DNA from: Sphingomonas sp.
GTDB lineage: Bacteria; Pseudomonadota; Alphaproteobacteria; Sphingomonadales; Sphingomonadaceae
Length of the DNA stretch: 18,429 bases
Direction of reading: 5' to 3'
Assembly (NCBI GenBank): GCA_025935515.1
Contig: JAICVC010000027.1
Coordinates: 1-18,429 of the forward strand
Numbering within the stretch: position 1 is the stretch's first letter; the number at the start of each line of letters is the position of its first letter. The notes beneath the pieces are model-generated. The model had not been told where the DNA came from. It did no database searches and worked only from the letters and a program-made list of their open reading frames with translations. Below, piece by piece: positions 6,411-14,785 of the stretch. Made by a program: the position numbers and the translations under genes.

Positions 6411-6436
6411 CCGTTCGCGGTCCGCCTTTTCTTTTG
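6402..6436 (+). terminator. Intrinsic terminator after rplS
   Basis: AAAGGCGGGCC (6402-6412) pairs with GGTCCGCCTTT (6419-6429), with one G-U pair. G6413 and C6418 can also close a TTCG tetraloop. The stem is followed by a T-rich run (TTTTCTTTT, 6427-6435). It ends the trmD-rplS transcript and lies only 27 bases upstream of the peptidase ATG. Confidence 0.88.
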
Positions 6437-6462
6437 CGCAAACGGCCGTACCGTCCCTCGCC

Positions 6463-8667
6463 ATGCGCACCACACTTGCCTGCCTGTTGCTCGCCGTCGC
6501 CACGTCCGCCATCGCCGGCGACATTCCGCTGGAACGGGTCTTCTCCAGCCCGGCCCTCAGCGGCCCGACGCCGCGCGAAGCTCGCCTGTCGCCCGACGGC
6601 CGCTTCGTCACGCTGCTCAAGAACCGGCCCGACGACAAGGAACGCTTCGACCTGTGGGCGATCGACACCGCCACCGGCACCGACCGGATGCTGGTCGATT
6701 CGAAGAAGATCGGGACCGGCGCCGCGATCTCGGAAGAAGAGAAGATGCGGCGCGAGCGAGCACGCATCGCCGGCACCAAGGGCATCACGGAATATGGCTG
6801 GGCGCCGGATTCGAAGTCGATCCTGGTGCCGATCGACGGCGACCTTTACCTCAGCACGCTCGACGGCAACGTCCGGCGGCTGACCGAGACGGCGGCGACC
6901 GAGATCGACCCTAAGGTATCCGAGACGGGCCGGTACCTGTCCTTCCTCCGCGATCAGAATCTCTATGTGATGGATAGTGCCAACGCGAAGGAGCGTCCGC
7001 TGACCAGCGACGGCAGGGGGACCTTAAGCTGGGGCGCGGCCGAGTTCGTCGCGCAGGAGGAACTGGGCCGCGACACCGGTTATTGGTGGTCGCCCGATGA
7101 CCGATACATCGCGGTCGCAAGGGTCGATGAAAGTCCCGTCGCGGTGGTCAAGCGCGCGGCGATCGGCGCCTCGGGCACCTCGCTGATCGAGCAGCGTTAC
7201 CCGGCCGCGGGCACCCGGAACGCGATCGTCGACTTGTACCTGCTGACTCCCGACGGCGGCTCGCGCGTGAAGGCGGACCTGGGCTCTAATCCCGATTATT
7301 ATCTCGCGCGGGTCGACTGGGCGAAGGACGGCAGGAGTCTTTACGTCCAGCGCCTCAGCCGCGACCAGAAGCGGCTCGACCTGATTCGTGTCGACCCGGC
7401 GACCGGGCGCTCGACCTTGCTGTTCTCGGAGTCCTCCCCAACCTGGGTCAACCTCACCGACAACTTCAAGCCGCTGAAGGACGGCAGCCTGATCTGGTCG
7501 TCCGAGCGCAGCGGCTTTTCGCATCTCTACCGCTGGAAAGCGGGAAAATGGACGCAGCTAACGCGCGGCAGCTGGGCTGTAGAGAAGGTCGCGGGAGTCG
7601 ATGAGGCGGCCACGCGGATCTATTTCACGGGTACCGTCGAGACGCCGATCGAGCAGCAGCTTTACTGGGTAGAATACGAACGTCCCGGAGCTCCGGTGCG
7701 GGTGACCGAGAAGGGCTGGTACAACAATGCGGTGATGGACAAGGCCGCGACCCACGCGCTGGTGACGCGCTCCAATCCGTCACAGCCGTCGCAGACCTAC
7801 CTTGCCGACACGGGGGGCAGGCGCATCGCCTGGGTCCAGGAGAATGCACTGGACGCGTCGCATCCCTATGCGCCCTATCTCGACAGCCATGTGAAGCCGA
7901 CTTTCGGCAGCATCGTTGGTCCGGACGGGTCGAACCTTTATTGCCGCATGCTGTCGCCGCCTCGCATCCCGGGCAAGCGCTACCCGGTCTATCTCTACGT
8001 TTATGGCGGGCCGCACGGGCAGCAGGTGACCGACGCGTGGTACAGCGCGCTGCCGCTGCACGAGGCGCTGGTCGACAAGGGCTGGATCGTCTTCACGATC
8101 GACAATCGCGGCACCAACCGCCGCGGCACAAGGTTCGAAAATGCCGTTTATCGCTCGATGGGCGACGCCGAGGTGCAGGATCAGCTCGCCGGCGTCGAAT
8201 GGCTGAAGAAGCAACCCTTTGTCGACCCGAAGAAGATCGCGGTCCAGGGCTGGTCGTACGGCGGCTACATGACCTTGAAGCTGCTCGAAAAGGCGCCGGG
8301 CACATTCGCCGCGGGCGTGGCCGTGGCGCCCGTCACCGAGTGGGAGTTGTACGACACTGCTTACACCGAGCGCTACCTCGGCAATCCGGCGGTCGATCCC
8401 ACGCCGTACCAGACGTCAAACGCGCTCGATGACGCAGTCAAGATCCAGGACCCGCTTTTGCTGGTCCACGGCATGTCTGACGACAATGTGGTGTTTCAGA
8501 ACTCGACCGAGCTCTACGCACGGCTGCAGCAGGCCAAGCGTCCGTTCGAGATGATGGCCTATCCCGGAGCGACCCATGCCATCGCCGGCGAGGGGCCGCA
8601 GACCCACGTCTGGACGACGATCACCCGGTTCCTCGAGGACAAGGTGCTTGGGAAGCCCGCGAACTAG
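6463..8667 (+). CDS. Secreted S9 family dipeptidyl-peptidase IV-like serine peptidase
   Basis: The 734-aa protein has a Sec-type signal peptide (MRTTLACLLLAVATSAIAGD, probable cleavage after AIA), so it is periplasmic or outer-membrane associated. Residues of about 30-480 form the DPP-IV N-terminal beta-propeller. They include QEELGRDTGYWWSPDDRYIA, which aligns with the Glu-Glu motif of DPP-IV that binds the substrate N-terminus. The C-terminal alpha/beta-hydrolase domain carries the triad: Ser598 in GWSYGGYMT, Asp673 in HGMSDDNV and His705 in GATHAI. The likely role is removal of Xaa-Pro or similar dipeptides from peptides imported or digested outside the cytoplasm. The ATG has no clear Shine-Dalgarno and lies just after the rplS terminator. 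Its stop (TAG in CTAG, 8664-8667) overlaps that of the convergent DUF2189 gene by 4 bases. Confidence 0.93.
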   Translation: MRTTLACLLLAVATSAIAGDIPLERVFSSPALSGPTPREARLSPDGRFVTLLKNRPDDKERFDLWAIDTATGTDRMLVDSKKIGTGAAISEEEKMRRERARIAGTKGITEYGWAPDSKSILVPIDGDLYLSTLDGNVRRLTETAATEIDPKVSETGRYLSFLRDQNLYVMDSANAKERPLTSDGRGTLSWGAAEFVAQEELGRDTGYWWSPDDRYIAVARVDESPVAVVKRAAIGASGTSLIEQRYPAAGTRNAIVDLYLLTPDGGSRVKADLGSNPDYYLARVDWAKDGRSLYVQRLSRDQKRLDLIRVDPATGRSTLLFSESSPTWVNLTDNFKPLKDGSLIWSSERSGFSHLYRWKAGKWTQLTRGSWAVEKVAGVDEAATRIYFTGTVETPIEQQLYWVEYERPGAPVRVTEKGWYNNAVMDKAATHALVTRSNPSQPSQTYLADTGGRRIAWVQENALDASHPYAPYLDSHVKPTFGSIVGPDGSNLYCRMLSPPRIPGKRYPVYLYVYGGPHGQQVTDAWYSALPLHEALVDKGWIVFTIDNRGTNRRGTRFENAVYRSMGDAEVQDQLAGVEWLKKQPFVDPKKIAVQGWSYGGYMTLKLLEKAPGTFAAGVAVAPVTEWELYDTAYTERYLGNPAVDPTPYQTSNALDDAVKIQDPLLLVHGMSDDNVVFQNSTELYARLQQAKRPFEMMAYPGATHAIAGEGPQTHVWTTITRFLEDKVLGKPAN

Positions 8668-9473
8668 CGGGTGCGGAGCGCAATCCGGTCGACCAGGCGG
8701 GTGTAGAGGTGCCAGGTGGAATAGCCGAGCCACGGCAGCACGAAGGCGAGGCCGACGAACAGCGGGATCGAGCCGAGAATAAGCAGGCCAAGCACGATCA
8801 GGCCCCAGCGGATCATCGCTCCCTTGTTGCGGTGCGCGGCGCGCCATGAGGCGGAGACCGCCTGCGACGCGCTGACATCGCAATCGACCAGCATCGGCAT
8901 GGAGGCGACGCTGAGCGCGAGCACGACCCAGCCGAAGATCGCGCCGATGATTGCGCCACCGATGATGAGCGCCCAGCCTTGCGGCGTCAGGAACACCATC
9001 GCCAGGAACTGCGGGATCGAGGTCGGAGTCGCCCAGTTGAACAGCGCCGCATAGAGCGCTCCCGCCGCAATCAGCCAGACGAAGAAGATCAGGAGCAGCA
9101 AGCCGGCGACGATGCCCATGTCGTCCACCGACGGGCGTTTGCGAACGTCGAGGAAGTTGAACCAGTGGACATTTTGCTCGCCCGCCTCCTTGCGCCGAGC
9201 GAGCTCGTAGAACCCCACTGCGGCGACGGGACCCAGGAGACCGACCCCGGCGACCACCGGGAAGAAGAAAGGCATCAGCGGCATGCTGGTGGTCATGACG
9301 ACCGCGGCAAGGCCGATGACGGTGTAGACGATGCCCGCGAAGACGATGTCGCCGCGGAAGGTCAGGAAATCGTCGAGGCCCTGCCGCAGCGAAATGCTGA
9401 GGTCCTCCATGCCGATCTCGCGAACCGGAATTTCTTCGCGCGATGCGCTGCGAGCGATGGTCTTAGCCGCCAT
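8664..9473 (-). CDS. DUF2189 family integral membrane protein
   Basis: The 269-aa product has a cytoplasmic-looking N-terminal stretch of about 45 residues (MAAKTIARSASREEIPVREI...) followed by five or six hydrophobic segments. The part MPFFFPVVAGVGLLGPVAAV followed by FYELARRKEAGE, and the closing region with SWRAAHRN and WLGYSTWHLYTRLVDR, match my memory of the DUF2189 (COG5473) family. Its function is unknown. The start at 9473 is chosen over an in-frame ATG 72 bases upstream because a near-perfect AAGGAGGT lies immediately before it. The gene is convergent with the S9 peptidase (4-base stop overlap) and divergent from the methyltransferase across 133 bases, in which I see no clear promoter motif. 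Confidence 0.85.
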   Translation of the reverse strand: MAAKTIARSASREEIPVREIGMEDLSISLRQGLDDFLTFRGDIVFAGIVYTVIGLAAVVMTTSMPLMPFFFPVVAGVGLLGPVAAVGFYELARRKEAGEQNVHWFNFLDVRKRPSVDDMGIVAGLLLLIFFVWLIAAGALYAALFNWATPTSIPQFLAMVFLTPQGWALIIGGAIIGAIFGWVVLALSVASMPMLVDCDVSASQAVSASWRAAHRNKGAMIRWGLIVLGLLILGSIPLFVGLAFVLPWLGYSTWHLYTRLVDRIALRTR

Positions 9474-9484
9474 GACACCTCCTT
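9471..9484 (-). promoter_or_regulatory. Strong ribosome binding site deciding the DUF2189 start
   Basis: On the minus strand AAGGAGGT (9484-9477) precedes ATG at 9473, with 4 bases between the GGAGG core and the ATG. The alternative upstream ATG at 9545 has no comparable site, and the 24 residues between are Pro/Gly-rich and unlike the family. Confidence 0.8.
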
Positions 9485-9606
9485 CAACGGTGCCGTCCGG
9501 CGGGATAGCGCCGGGCGCCGGGATCGGCCTTAGCACAACCTCCATCGGTCCGTCAGAGGCCGCGCGCCGGTTTGAGCGTTGGCCCGCCTCGGCTAAGCGT
9601 GGCGGG

Positions 9607-10785
9607 ATGGAGGATGTGTCCAGCCTGGTCGCGAAACAATATGAGGCGTTCGCCTATCCGCGGCCGTTCGCGGATCTCGAGGCGGAGATCGCGAAGGGTT
9701 ACTATCAGATCGGCGATCCCGCTCTCTACGGTCCGGTGCTGTGGCCGCGCGGGCGGCCCCGCAAGCGGCTGAAAATCCTCGTTGCCGGCTGCGGCACCAT
9801 TCAGGGGGCCTATGCGGCTTACATGAACCCCGACGACGAGATTGTCGGGATCGACCTGTCCGAGGCCTCGCTGGCGCACGAGCGCTTCCTGCAGGACAAG
9901 CATCGCCTGCAGAACCTGAAGCTGTTCAAGGGCGACCTGCTCGATGCCGCCTCACTCGGCGATGACTTCGACGTGATCCTTTGCACCGGGGTGCTGCACC
10001 ATATGGCCGATCCCGGCGCCGGGCTCGCCGCGCTTCGCGATGCGCTGGCGCCGGACGGCGTGATGGTCCTGATGCTTTACGGCGCGACGGTCCGAACCGG
10101 TGTCTACATGCTGCAGGACGCCTTCCGGCGGATTGGGGTGCAGCAGACATCGGAAGGCGTCGCGCAAGTCAGGCAAATCCTGCGTGAGCTGCCGGGCCGG
10201 CATTACGCGCAGGATTACATCCGCGCGGCGGCCGAGCTGAAGGATGATGCGGCCGTGGTCGACACCTTCCTCCACCCCCAGGACCGCGCCTATACGGTGC
10301 CGCAGCTGTTTGACTTGGTCGAAGGCGCGGGCCTCGCCTTCCAGGGCTGGGTCGACAACTTCCCTTATTGGCGAAACGGCGCCTGGGGCCCGGACAGCGC
10401 GATTGCGGCTGCGGTCGATCCGCTCCCGCGGCGCGAGCATTGGGCGGCAGTGGAAATGTTGGGACTCGCCGCCGGCATGCACATGTTCACCGTCCGCCAC
10501 GCGGGCGAAGCGCTGCAGGTTGATTTCGAACGAGAGGACTGGCGGGAGTTTGTGCCGCACTGGGCGCCGGGCCTGACGCGAAGAGCGTCCGGACTATTCC
10601 AACGTGGACCCTATGAGCTGAAATGCTCCGAGCTCGAGCAGTTCGTCATCGACGGAGCGGACGGGAAGCGGACGATCGGCGAGATCATCGACGTGCCGGC
10701 GCTGGAGGACGTCCAGGACGAATTTGGGCGGCGCTATTTCGAGCATCTGTGGAAGCTCGGTCACGTGATGATCGCGCTGCCCTAA
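9607..10785 (+). CDS. Class I SAM-dependent methyltransferase, substrate unknown
   Basis: The 392-aa product carries a Rossmann-type methyltransferase domain. Motif I is KILVAGCGTIQGAYAAY (near 56-72), the acidic residue binding the SAM ribose is Asp83 in IVGIDLSEASL, and motif IV is DVILCTGVLHHMADP (near 122-136). The start at 9607 gives the N-terminus MEDVSSLVAKQYEAFAYPRP, and AFAYPRP resembles the segment before motif I in related enzymes; upstream codons look non-coding. The C-terminal 170 residues are a separate domain. Its end (GPYELKCSELEQFVIDGADG, then KRTIGEI) resembles a methyltransferase regulatory-type domain, but I am not sure. Nothing nearby reveals the substrate. The gene is divergent from DUF2189 and overlaps the stop of the M28 gene by 4 bases (CTAA, 10782-10785). 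Confidence 0.87.
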   Translation: MEDVSSLVAKQYEAFAYPRPFADLEAEIAKGYYQIGDPALYGPVLWPRGRPRKRLKILVAGCGTIQGAYAAYMNPDDEIVGIDLSEASLAHERFLQDKHRLQNLKLFKGDLLDAASLGDDFDVILCTGVLHHMADPGAGLAALRDALAPDGVMVLMLYGATVRTGVYMLQDAFRRIGVQQTSEGVAQVRQILRELPGRHYAQDYIRAAAELKDDAAVVDTFLHPQDRAYTVPQLFDLVEGAGLAFQGWVDNFPYWRNGAWGPDSAIAAAVDPLPRREHWAAVEMLGLAAGMHMFTVRHAGEALQVDFEREDWREFVPHWAPGLTRRASGLFQRGPYELKCSELEQFVIDGADGKRTIGEIIDVPALEDVQDEFGRRYFEHLWKLGHVMIALP

Positions 10786-12995
10786 AGGCGCCGAGTCCGG
10801 AAGGCGATCGTCTCGTCGCGGTTGTACTGAGGCCGGGCGAAACGCGGCCTCGCGGCGAGCAGTGGCGCCGCGCTCGGCGGCAGCGGGGCCTTGCCGCCGA
10901 GCACCAGAAAATCGACTGGCGCGGTCTTGCCGATCCGAACCTGAAGCGTCGCCCCGTCGCAGCTGCGTCCGAAGCAGGAGACCGCATATTTGCCGTCCTC
11001 AGTCTGATCGATCGGACGGACGAAACCCTCCACGCCCGCGGCCAGGATCCGGGCGTCGGGCGGCGCGATCAGATCGACGTGCTCGTTGCCATTGGCGGTC
11101 AGCCGCAGCGCAAGCACGCGCTCGCTGCCGTTTTGAATCTGCGAGAGAATCTGCACGTCGGGCGCATTGGAGGCGGCATCCGCTGGCGCGGTCGCGTACC
11201 ACCGCGGACGGTCGCTAAACGGCAGTTCTCCGCGTTTCCATTGACCGCCGAAACCGCTCGGCAGTGGAGCGCCGTCATTGAGTACCGACCACCAGCTCTT
11301 GTGGTGAGTCGAATTGGTGATGTGCTGGATCACGAAACGCTGCTGGCGGTCGGCGGAATAAGCCGGCGCAGCCAGGACAGCACCCACGCCAAGGAGGGTT
11401 AGCGCACTCGCAACCGCGGCGTTGGCGCGCGGTCCGGCGCGGGCGATCAGCGGCCTCGCTTCGATCATCACGGGGAGGATCAGCAGGCTTGCGAGCGGTG
11501 CGAAGATCCACATTGGTCCGCCGTTCAGCAGCTCCTCGAGCAGGGCGAGCATCGCGCCCCACGTCAAATAAAGGAAAGCGAGCGCGATCCAGGTCGCCGC
11601 GCGCTCGGCCGGTTGCCACCGGCGCGCGGCAAGCATTCCGACAAGCACGATGAGTGGCGGGAAGATGAAGAAGACGATCCCGCCGGGCGCGATCAAACCG
11701 ATCGCCCCGCCGACGATGAGGAAAATGAACCAGAAGGCCGGGCGCAGTCGCGTTCGGTCCTGGTTGCCGGCGACGAGGCTGAGCAGCGCGACTGCCGTGA
11801 AGATCGTCGCGGCATAGACGGTGAGATGGGTCCAGATTGGATGGGCGCGCCAGAACATGCCGTGCTTCACGGCGCCGATGAGGACCAGCAGCACCCAGGA
11901 AACGGCGGCCGAGACGACAATCGTCGCGACGACTGCGGCCGCGCTTCGGAGGAGTCCGCCGCGCCGAATTGAGAGGACCGCGAACGCAAAGAGGAGGCCG
12001 ATCAGCAGAGCCGCGCCGATCAGGAGAGGCAGGGTGATCAATGTCCAGCCAGCAATATCCATGAAGATCTTGTCGCCGCCATTCGCCCTTGGCGTCCCGC
12101 CGTTGAGCGCTTCCGCAAGGGCCAATACCTGGTCGCCCATATGCTGCACCGTCGCCGGGTCGAGCGCGGCGATGTCGTCGCCGGCGCTGTGATAGCGCGT
12201 CTCATTCCCGATCGGCGCGAGGTTGAGGGTCACCCAGCCGCGCTCCGCGAAGGTGTTCACGTCGGTGTAGTTGGGCAGCAGCCGGTAGACGTCGGTCGAC
12301 AGCGAATTGGCGATGGGACTCTTCGTCGCGTCGGCGAAGACCCGGATCGGGGCGGCGTTCGGACGGCTGGTCTCGAACATGTTCACTGGCCCACGAACGC
12401 CGCGCGCTTCCACGTTGATCAGCGCGTCCACATTGCGGCTCAGCGGATCGGCGATGAACGCGCGGGCGCCGACGAGGCCCAGTTCCTCCCCCTCGTTGAA
12501 CAACAGGATGACGGGCCGTTTGAGCGGCCGATCCTTTAAGTTGCGGGCGACCTCGAGCAGCGTTGCTACGCCGATTCCGTCATCGCCCGCACCTGGCCCA
12601 ACGGGCGTGCTGTCGTAATGGGCGTTCAGCAGCAGAGCCTGGCCGGTCGAGGGACCAATCACCGCGATGACGTTGCGGACGCGGGCGCAGGAGACGCCGC
12701 GCTGCTTGTAGAGCTCGTTGCAGGCGAACTGATCGCGGAGGATCGGCTGTAGGCCCATTTGCCGGAGCTGGCCGACCAGACGGGCGTGGACCAAGTCCGA
12801 GGCTTCGGTGTCCGACGGGTGCGGGCGCTGATCGCCGAGGATGGTTGCAAGCTGTCCCTTGGCCCGCGCTGGGTCGAACTCGCCCTGTGCCGACTGCGCT
12901 CGCAGCGGCGGCGGCTGGACCAGCAGCCCCTTGGCGGCCAATGCCCCGAGCAGCGCGACCAGAATGAGTGCAAGCAGGACGACCGGTCGGCGCAT
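10782..12995 (-). CDS. M28 family zinc metallopeptidase with multi-span membrane domain
   Basis: The 737-aa protein starts with a signal anchor (MRRPVVLLALILVALLGALA). An M28 aminopeptidase domain follows to about residue 300. The two-zinc ligands are recognisable: His126 (NAHYDST), Asp138 (GAGDDG), Glu171 with catalytic Glu170 (FNEGEELGL), Glu196 (INVEARG) and His269 (RYHSAGDD). After it come eight or so membrane helices (about 320-590), then a soluble C-terminal domain of about 150 residues. This is the arrangement of yeast vacuolar Pff1 and mammalian ERMP1, so the catalytic domain probably faces the periplasm. The start at 12995 (ATG, preceded by AAGGGGGAG) is preferred to a TTG 21 bases upstream. 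It is divergent from asd across 92 bases. The peptidase class is sure; its substrates are unknown. Confidence 0.9.
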   Translation of the reverse strand: MRRPVVLLALILVALLGALAAKGLLVQPPPLRAQSAQGEFDPARAKGQLATILGDQRPHPSDTEASDLVHARLVGQLRQMGLQPILRDQFACNELYKQRGVSCARVRNVIAVIGPSTGQALLLNAHYDSTPVGPGAGDDGIGVATLLEVARNLKDRPLKRPVILLFNEGEELGLVGARAFIADPLSRNVDALINVEARGVRGPVNMFETSRPNAAPIRVFADATKSPIANSLSTDVYRLLPNYTDVNTFAERGWVTLNLAPIGNETRYHSAGDDIAALDPATVQHMGDQVLALAEALNGGTPRANGGDKIFMDIAGWTLITLPLLIGAALLIGLLFAFAVLSIRRGGLLRSAAAVVATIVVSAAVSWVLLVLIGAVKHGMFWRAHPIWTHLTVYAATIFTAVALLSLVAGNQDRTRLRPAFWFIFLIVGGAIGLIAPGGIVFFIFPPLIVLVGMLAARRWQPAERAATWIALAFLYLTWGAMLALLEELLNGGPMWIFAPLASLLILPVMIEARPLIARAGPRANAAVASALTLLGVGAVLAAPAYSADRQQRFVIQHITNSTHHKSWWSVLNDGAPLPSGFGGQWKRGELPFSDRPRWYATAPADAASNAPDVQILSQIQNGSERVLALRLTANGNEHVDLIAPPDARILAAGVEGFVRPIDQTEDGKYAVSCFGRSCDGATLQVRIGKTAPVDFLVLGGKAPLPPSAAPLLAARPRFARPQYNRDETIAFRTRRL

Positions 12996-13087
12996 GCTCC
13001 CCCTTGGACAGCGCAAAGGGCGGAGACATATCGCTTTCGTGCGGCACTTGCGATAGGCGGCCGGACAAGAGCTTTCGGAGAATGATG

Positions 13088-14116
13088 ATGGGTTACCGGG
13101 TCGCGGTCGTCGGGGCTACTGGCAATGTGGGACGCGAGATCCTCAACATCCTCGCCGAGCGTCAATTCCCGCTCGACGAGGTCGCTGCCGTTGCATCTTC
13201 GCGATCGACCGGCGACGAGATCGATTTCGGCGACAGCGGCGAGACGCTCAGGGTCAAGAACCTCGAGCATTTCGACTTTACCGGCTGGGACATCGCTCTG
13301 TTCGCGGCGGGCTCGGAAGTCTCGAAAATCTATGCGCCGCGGGCCGCGGGCGCGGGCTGCACGGTGATCGACAACAGCTCGCTCTATCGAATGGACCCGG
13401 ACGTTCCCCTGATCGTGCCCGAGGTGAATTCCGAGGCGATCAGCGGCTACCGAAAGAAGAACATCATCGCCAACCCGAACTGCTCGACCGCCCAGCTGGT
13501 GGTGGCCTTGAAGCCGCTGCACGACGCGGCCAGGATCAAGCGCGTGGTGCTCGCAACCTACCAGTCGGTCTCGGGCACCGGCAAAGCCGCGATGGACGAG
13601 CTGTTCAATCAGTCGCGGAACATCTTCGTCGGCGACGCGAACGAGCCAGAAATTTATCCCAAGCAGATTGCGTTCAACGTCATTCCGCAAGCCGGCGACT
13701 TCCTCGACGACGGCTCGACGACCGAAGAATGGAAGCTCGTGGTCGAAACCAAGAAGATTCTCGATCCGGCGATCAAGGTGAGCGCGACCTGCGTTCGAGT
13801 GCCGGTGTTCGTCAGCCACAGCGAGGCGGTCAATATCGAGTTCGAAAACGAGATTTCGGCCGACGAGGCGCGCTCGATCCTGCGTGAGGCGCCTGGCGTG
13901 ATGGTCGTCGATAAGCGCGAGGACGGCGGCTACGTGACGCCGGTCGAGGCGGTGGGGGATTACGCCACCTACGTCAGCCGAATCCGCGAGGACCCGACGG
14001 TCGAGAACGGCCTCAGCCTGTGGGTGGTCAGCGACAATTTGCGCAAGGGCGCGGCGCTGAATGCGGTGCAGATCGCGGAGCTGCTAGGGCGCAAGCACCT
14101 GCAAAAGGCGGCTTAG
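13088..14116 (+). CDS. asd: Aspartate-semialdehyde dehydrogenase
   Basis: Asd reduces aspartyl-4-phosphate to aspartate semialdehyde with NADPH, the branch point to lysine, diaminopimelate, threonine and methionine. The 342-aa product has the NADP-binding GATGNVGRE at 9-17, the catalytic Cys132 in NPNCSTAQ, and the RVPVFVSHSEAVN segment of the catalytic His region. Length and N-terminus (MGYRVAVVGATGNVG) fit alphaproteobacterial Asd. Three consecutive in-frame ATGs occur at 13082, 13085 and 13088. The third lies 7 bases after CGGAG (13076-13080) and is chosen; the first is too close. The stop is 6 bases from the stop of the convergent dioxygenase gene, leaving no room for a separate terminator between them. 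Confidence 0.96.
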   Translation: MGYRVAVVGATGNVGREILNILAERQFPLDEVAAVASSRSTGDEIDFGDSGETLRVKNLEHFDFTGWDIALFAAGSEVSKIYAPRAAGAGCTVIDNSSLYRMDPDVPLIVPEVNSEAISGYRKKNIIANPNCSTAQLVVALKPLHDAARIKRVVLATYQSVSGTGKAAMDELFNQSRNIFVGDANEPEIYPKQIAFNVIPQAGDFLDDGSTTEEWKLVVETKKILDPAIKVSATCVRVPVFVSHSEAVNIEFENEISADEARSILREAPGVMVVDKREDGGYVTPVEAVGDYATYVSRIREDPTVENGLSLWVVSDNLRKGAALNAVQIAELLGRKHLQKAA

Positions 14117-14122
14117 CCGCCG

Positions 14123-14785
14123 TCAGGGCATGTCCGCCCAGTAGCGCATCAGATTCTCGCGGACGACCTGGAGGCGGTTGAAATTCTCCTGGTCCATTTT
14201 GAGGCCTTCGAGCGCGGCGACTTCGTTCAGCTCAAAGAGCAGGTTGCGGCGGAACGGGTCCTGGACCCGGCTCTGGATGAAGGTGATCGCGACCAGCCGC
14301 TCGCCCTTGGTCACGGGCACGACCTGGTGAAGGCTGTCCGACGGGTAGATGATCGCTTCGCCCGGCTTCAGCTTGAAGCTCAGCTCTGAATCGCCCAGTC
14401 GGACCTTCAGCTCGCCCCCTTCATAATCCGCGGGATCGTTGAGGAAGACGGTCGACGAGAGGTCGCTCCGGATTGCGCCCTGCGGCAGCTGGATGAAGGC
14501 CGAGTCCGCATGGGCCCCGTATTTCATGCCCGGCTTATAGCGAGTCATCATCGGCGGAGCGATCCGCACCGGGAAGGCGAACTCGCGAAACTCCTCGCTC
14601 CGCGCGTAGGCCTGCAGCAGCAGTTGCGAGCTCGTCTGGTAGGCCTGCTGGTCGTGGAGCTGTTCGTTCTGCTTGGCCTTGTTGTGGGGGTTGGTGATGC
14701 GGCCGTCGACGAACGGAGCGATCGCGGCAATCTTCTTGCACTCGGCGACCTCGGCGTCGGTCAAAAGCTGAAGGACTCGGTACAT
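14123..14785 (-). CDS. PKHD-type Fe(II)/2-oxoglutarate-dependent hydroxylase (PiuC/YbiX family)
   Basis: The 220-aa product matches PiuC/YbiX PKHD-type hydroxylases in length and layout. The iron ligands are visible as His92 and Asp94 (YGAHADSAF) and His153 (SDSLHQVVPV); Arg163 (GERLVAITFIQS) is the likely 2-oxoglutarate contact. The N-terminus MYRVLQLLTDAEV is typical. Family members often sit beside TonB-dependent siderophore receptors, but no such gene is in this window. Here the ATG follows directly on the TGA of the upstream sulfotransferase-like gene with no spacer, and its ribosome binding site (AAGGGA) lies inside that gene, so the two are almost certainly co-translated. It may modify the same substrate as its partner; that is inference. 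Its 3' end faces asd. Confidence 0.9.
   Translation of the reverse strand: MYRVLQLLTDAEVAECKKIAAIAPFVDGRITNPHNKAKQNEQLHDQQAYQTSSQLLLQAYARSEEFREFAFPVRIAPPMMTRYKPGMKYGAHADSAFIQLPQGAIRSDLSSTVFLNDPADYEGGELKVRLGDSELSFKLKPGEAIIYPSDSLHQVVPVTKGERLVAITFIQSRVQDPFRRNLLFELNEVAALEGLKMDQENFNRLQVVRENLMRYWADMP

Noticed and set aside
12659..13819. Long minus-strand frame across the asd and M28 starts
   Set aside because: It covers the divergent promoter region and the 5' ends of two secure genes, with no domain similarity.
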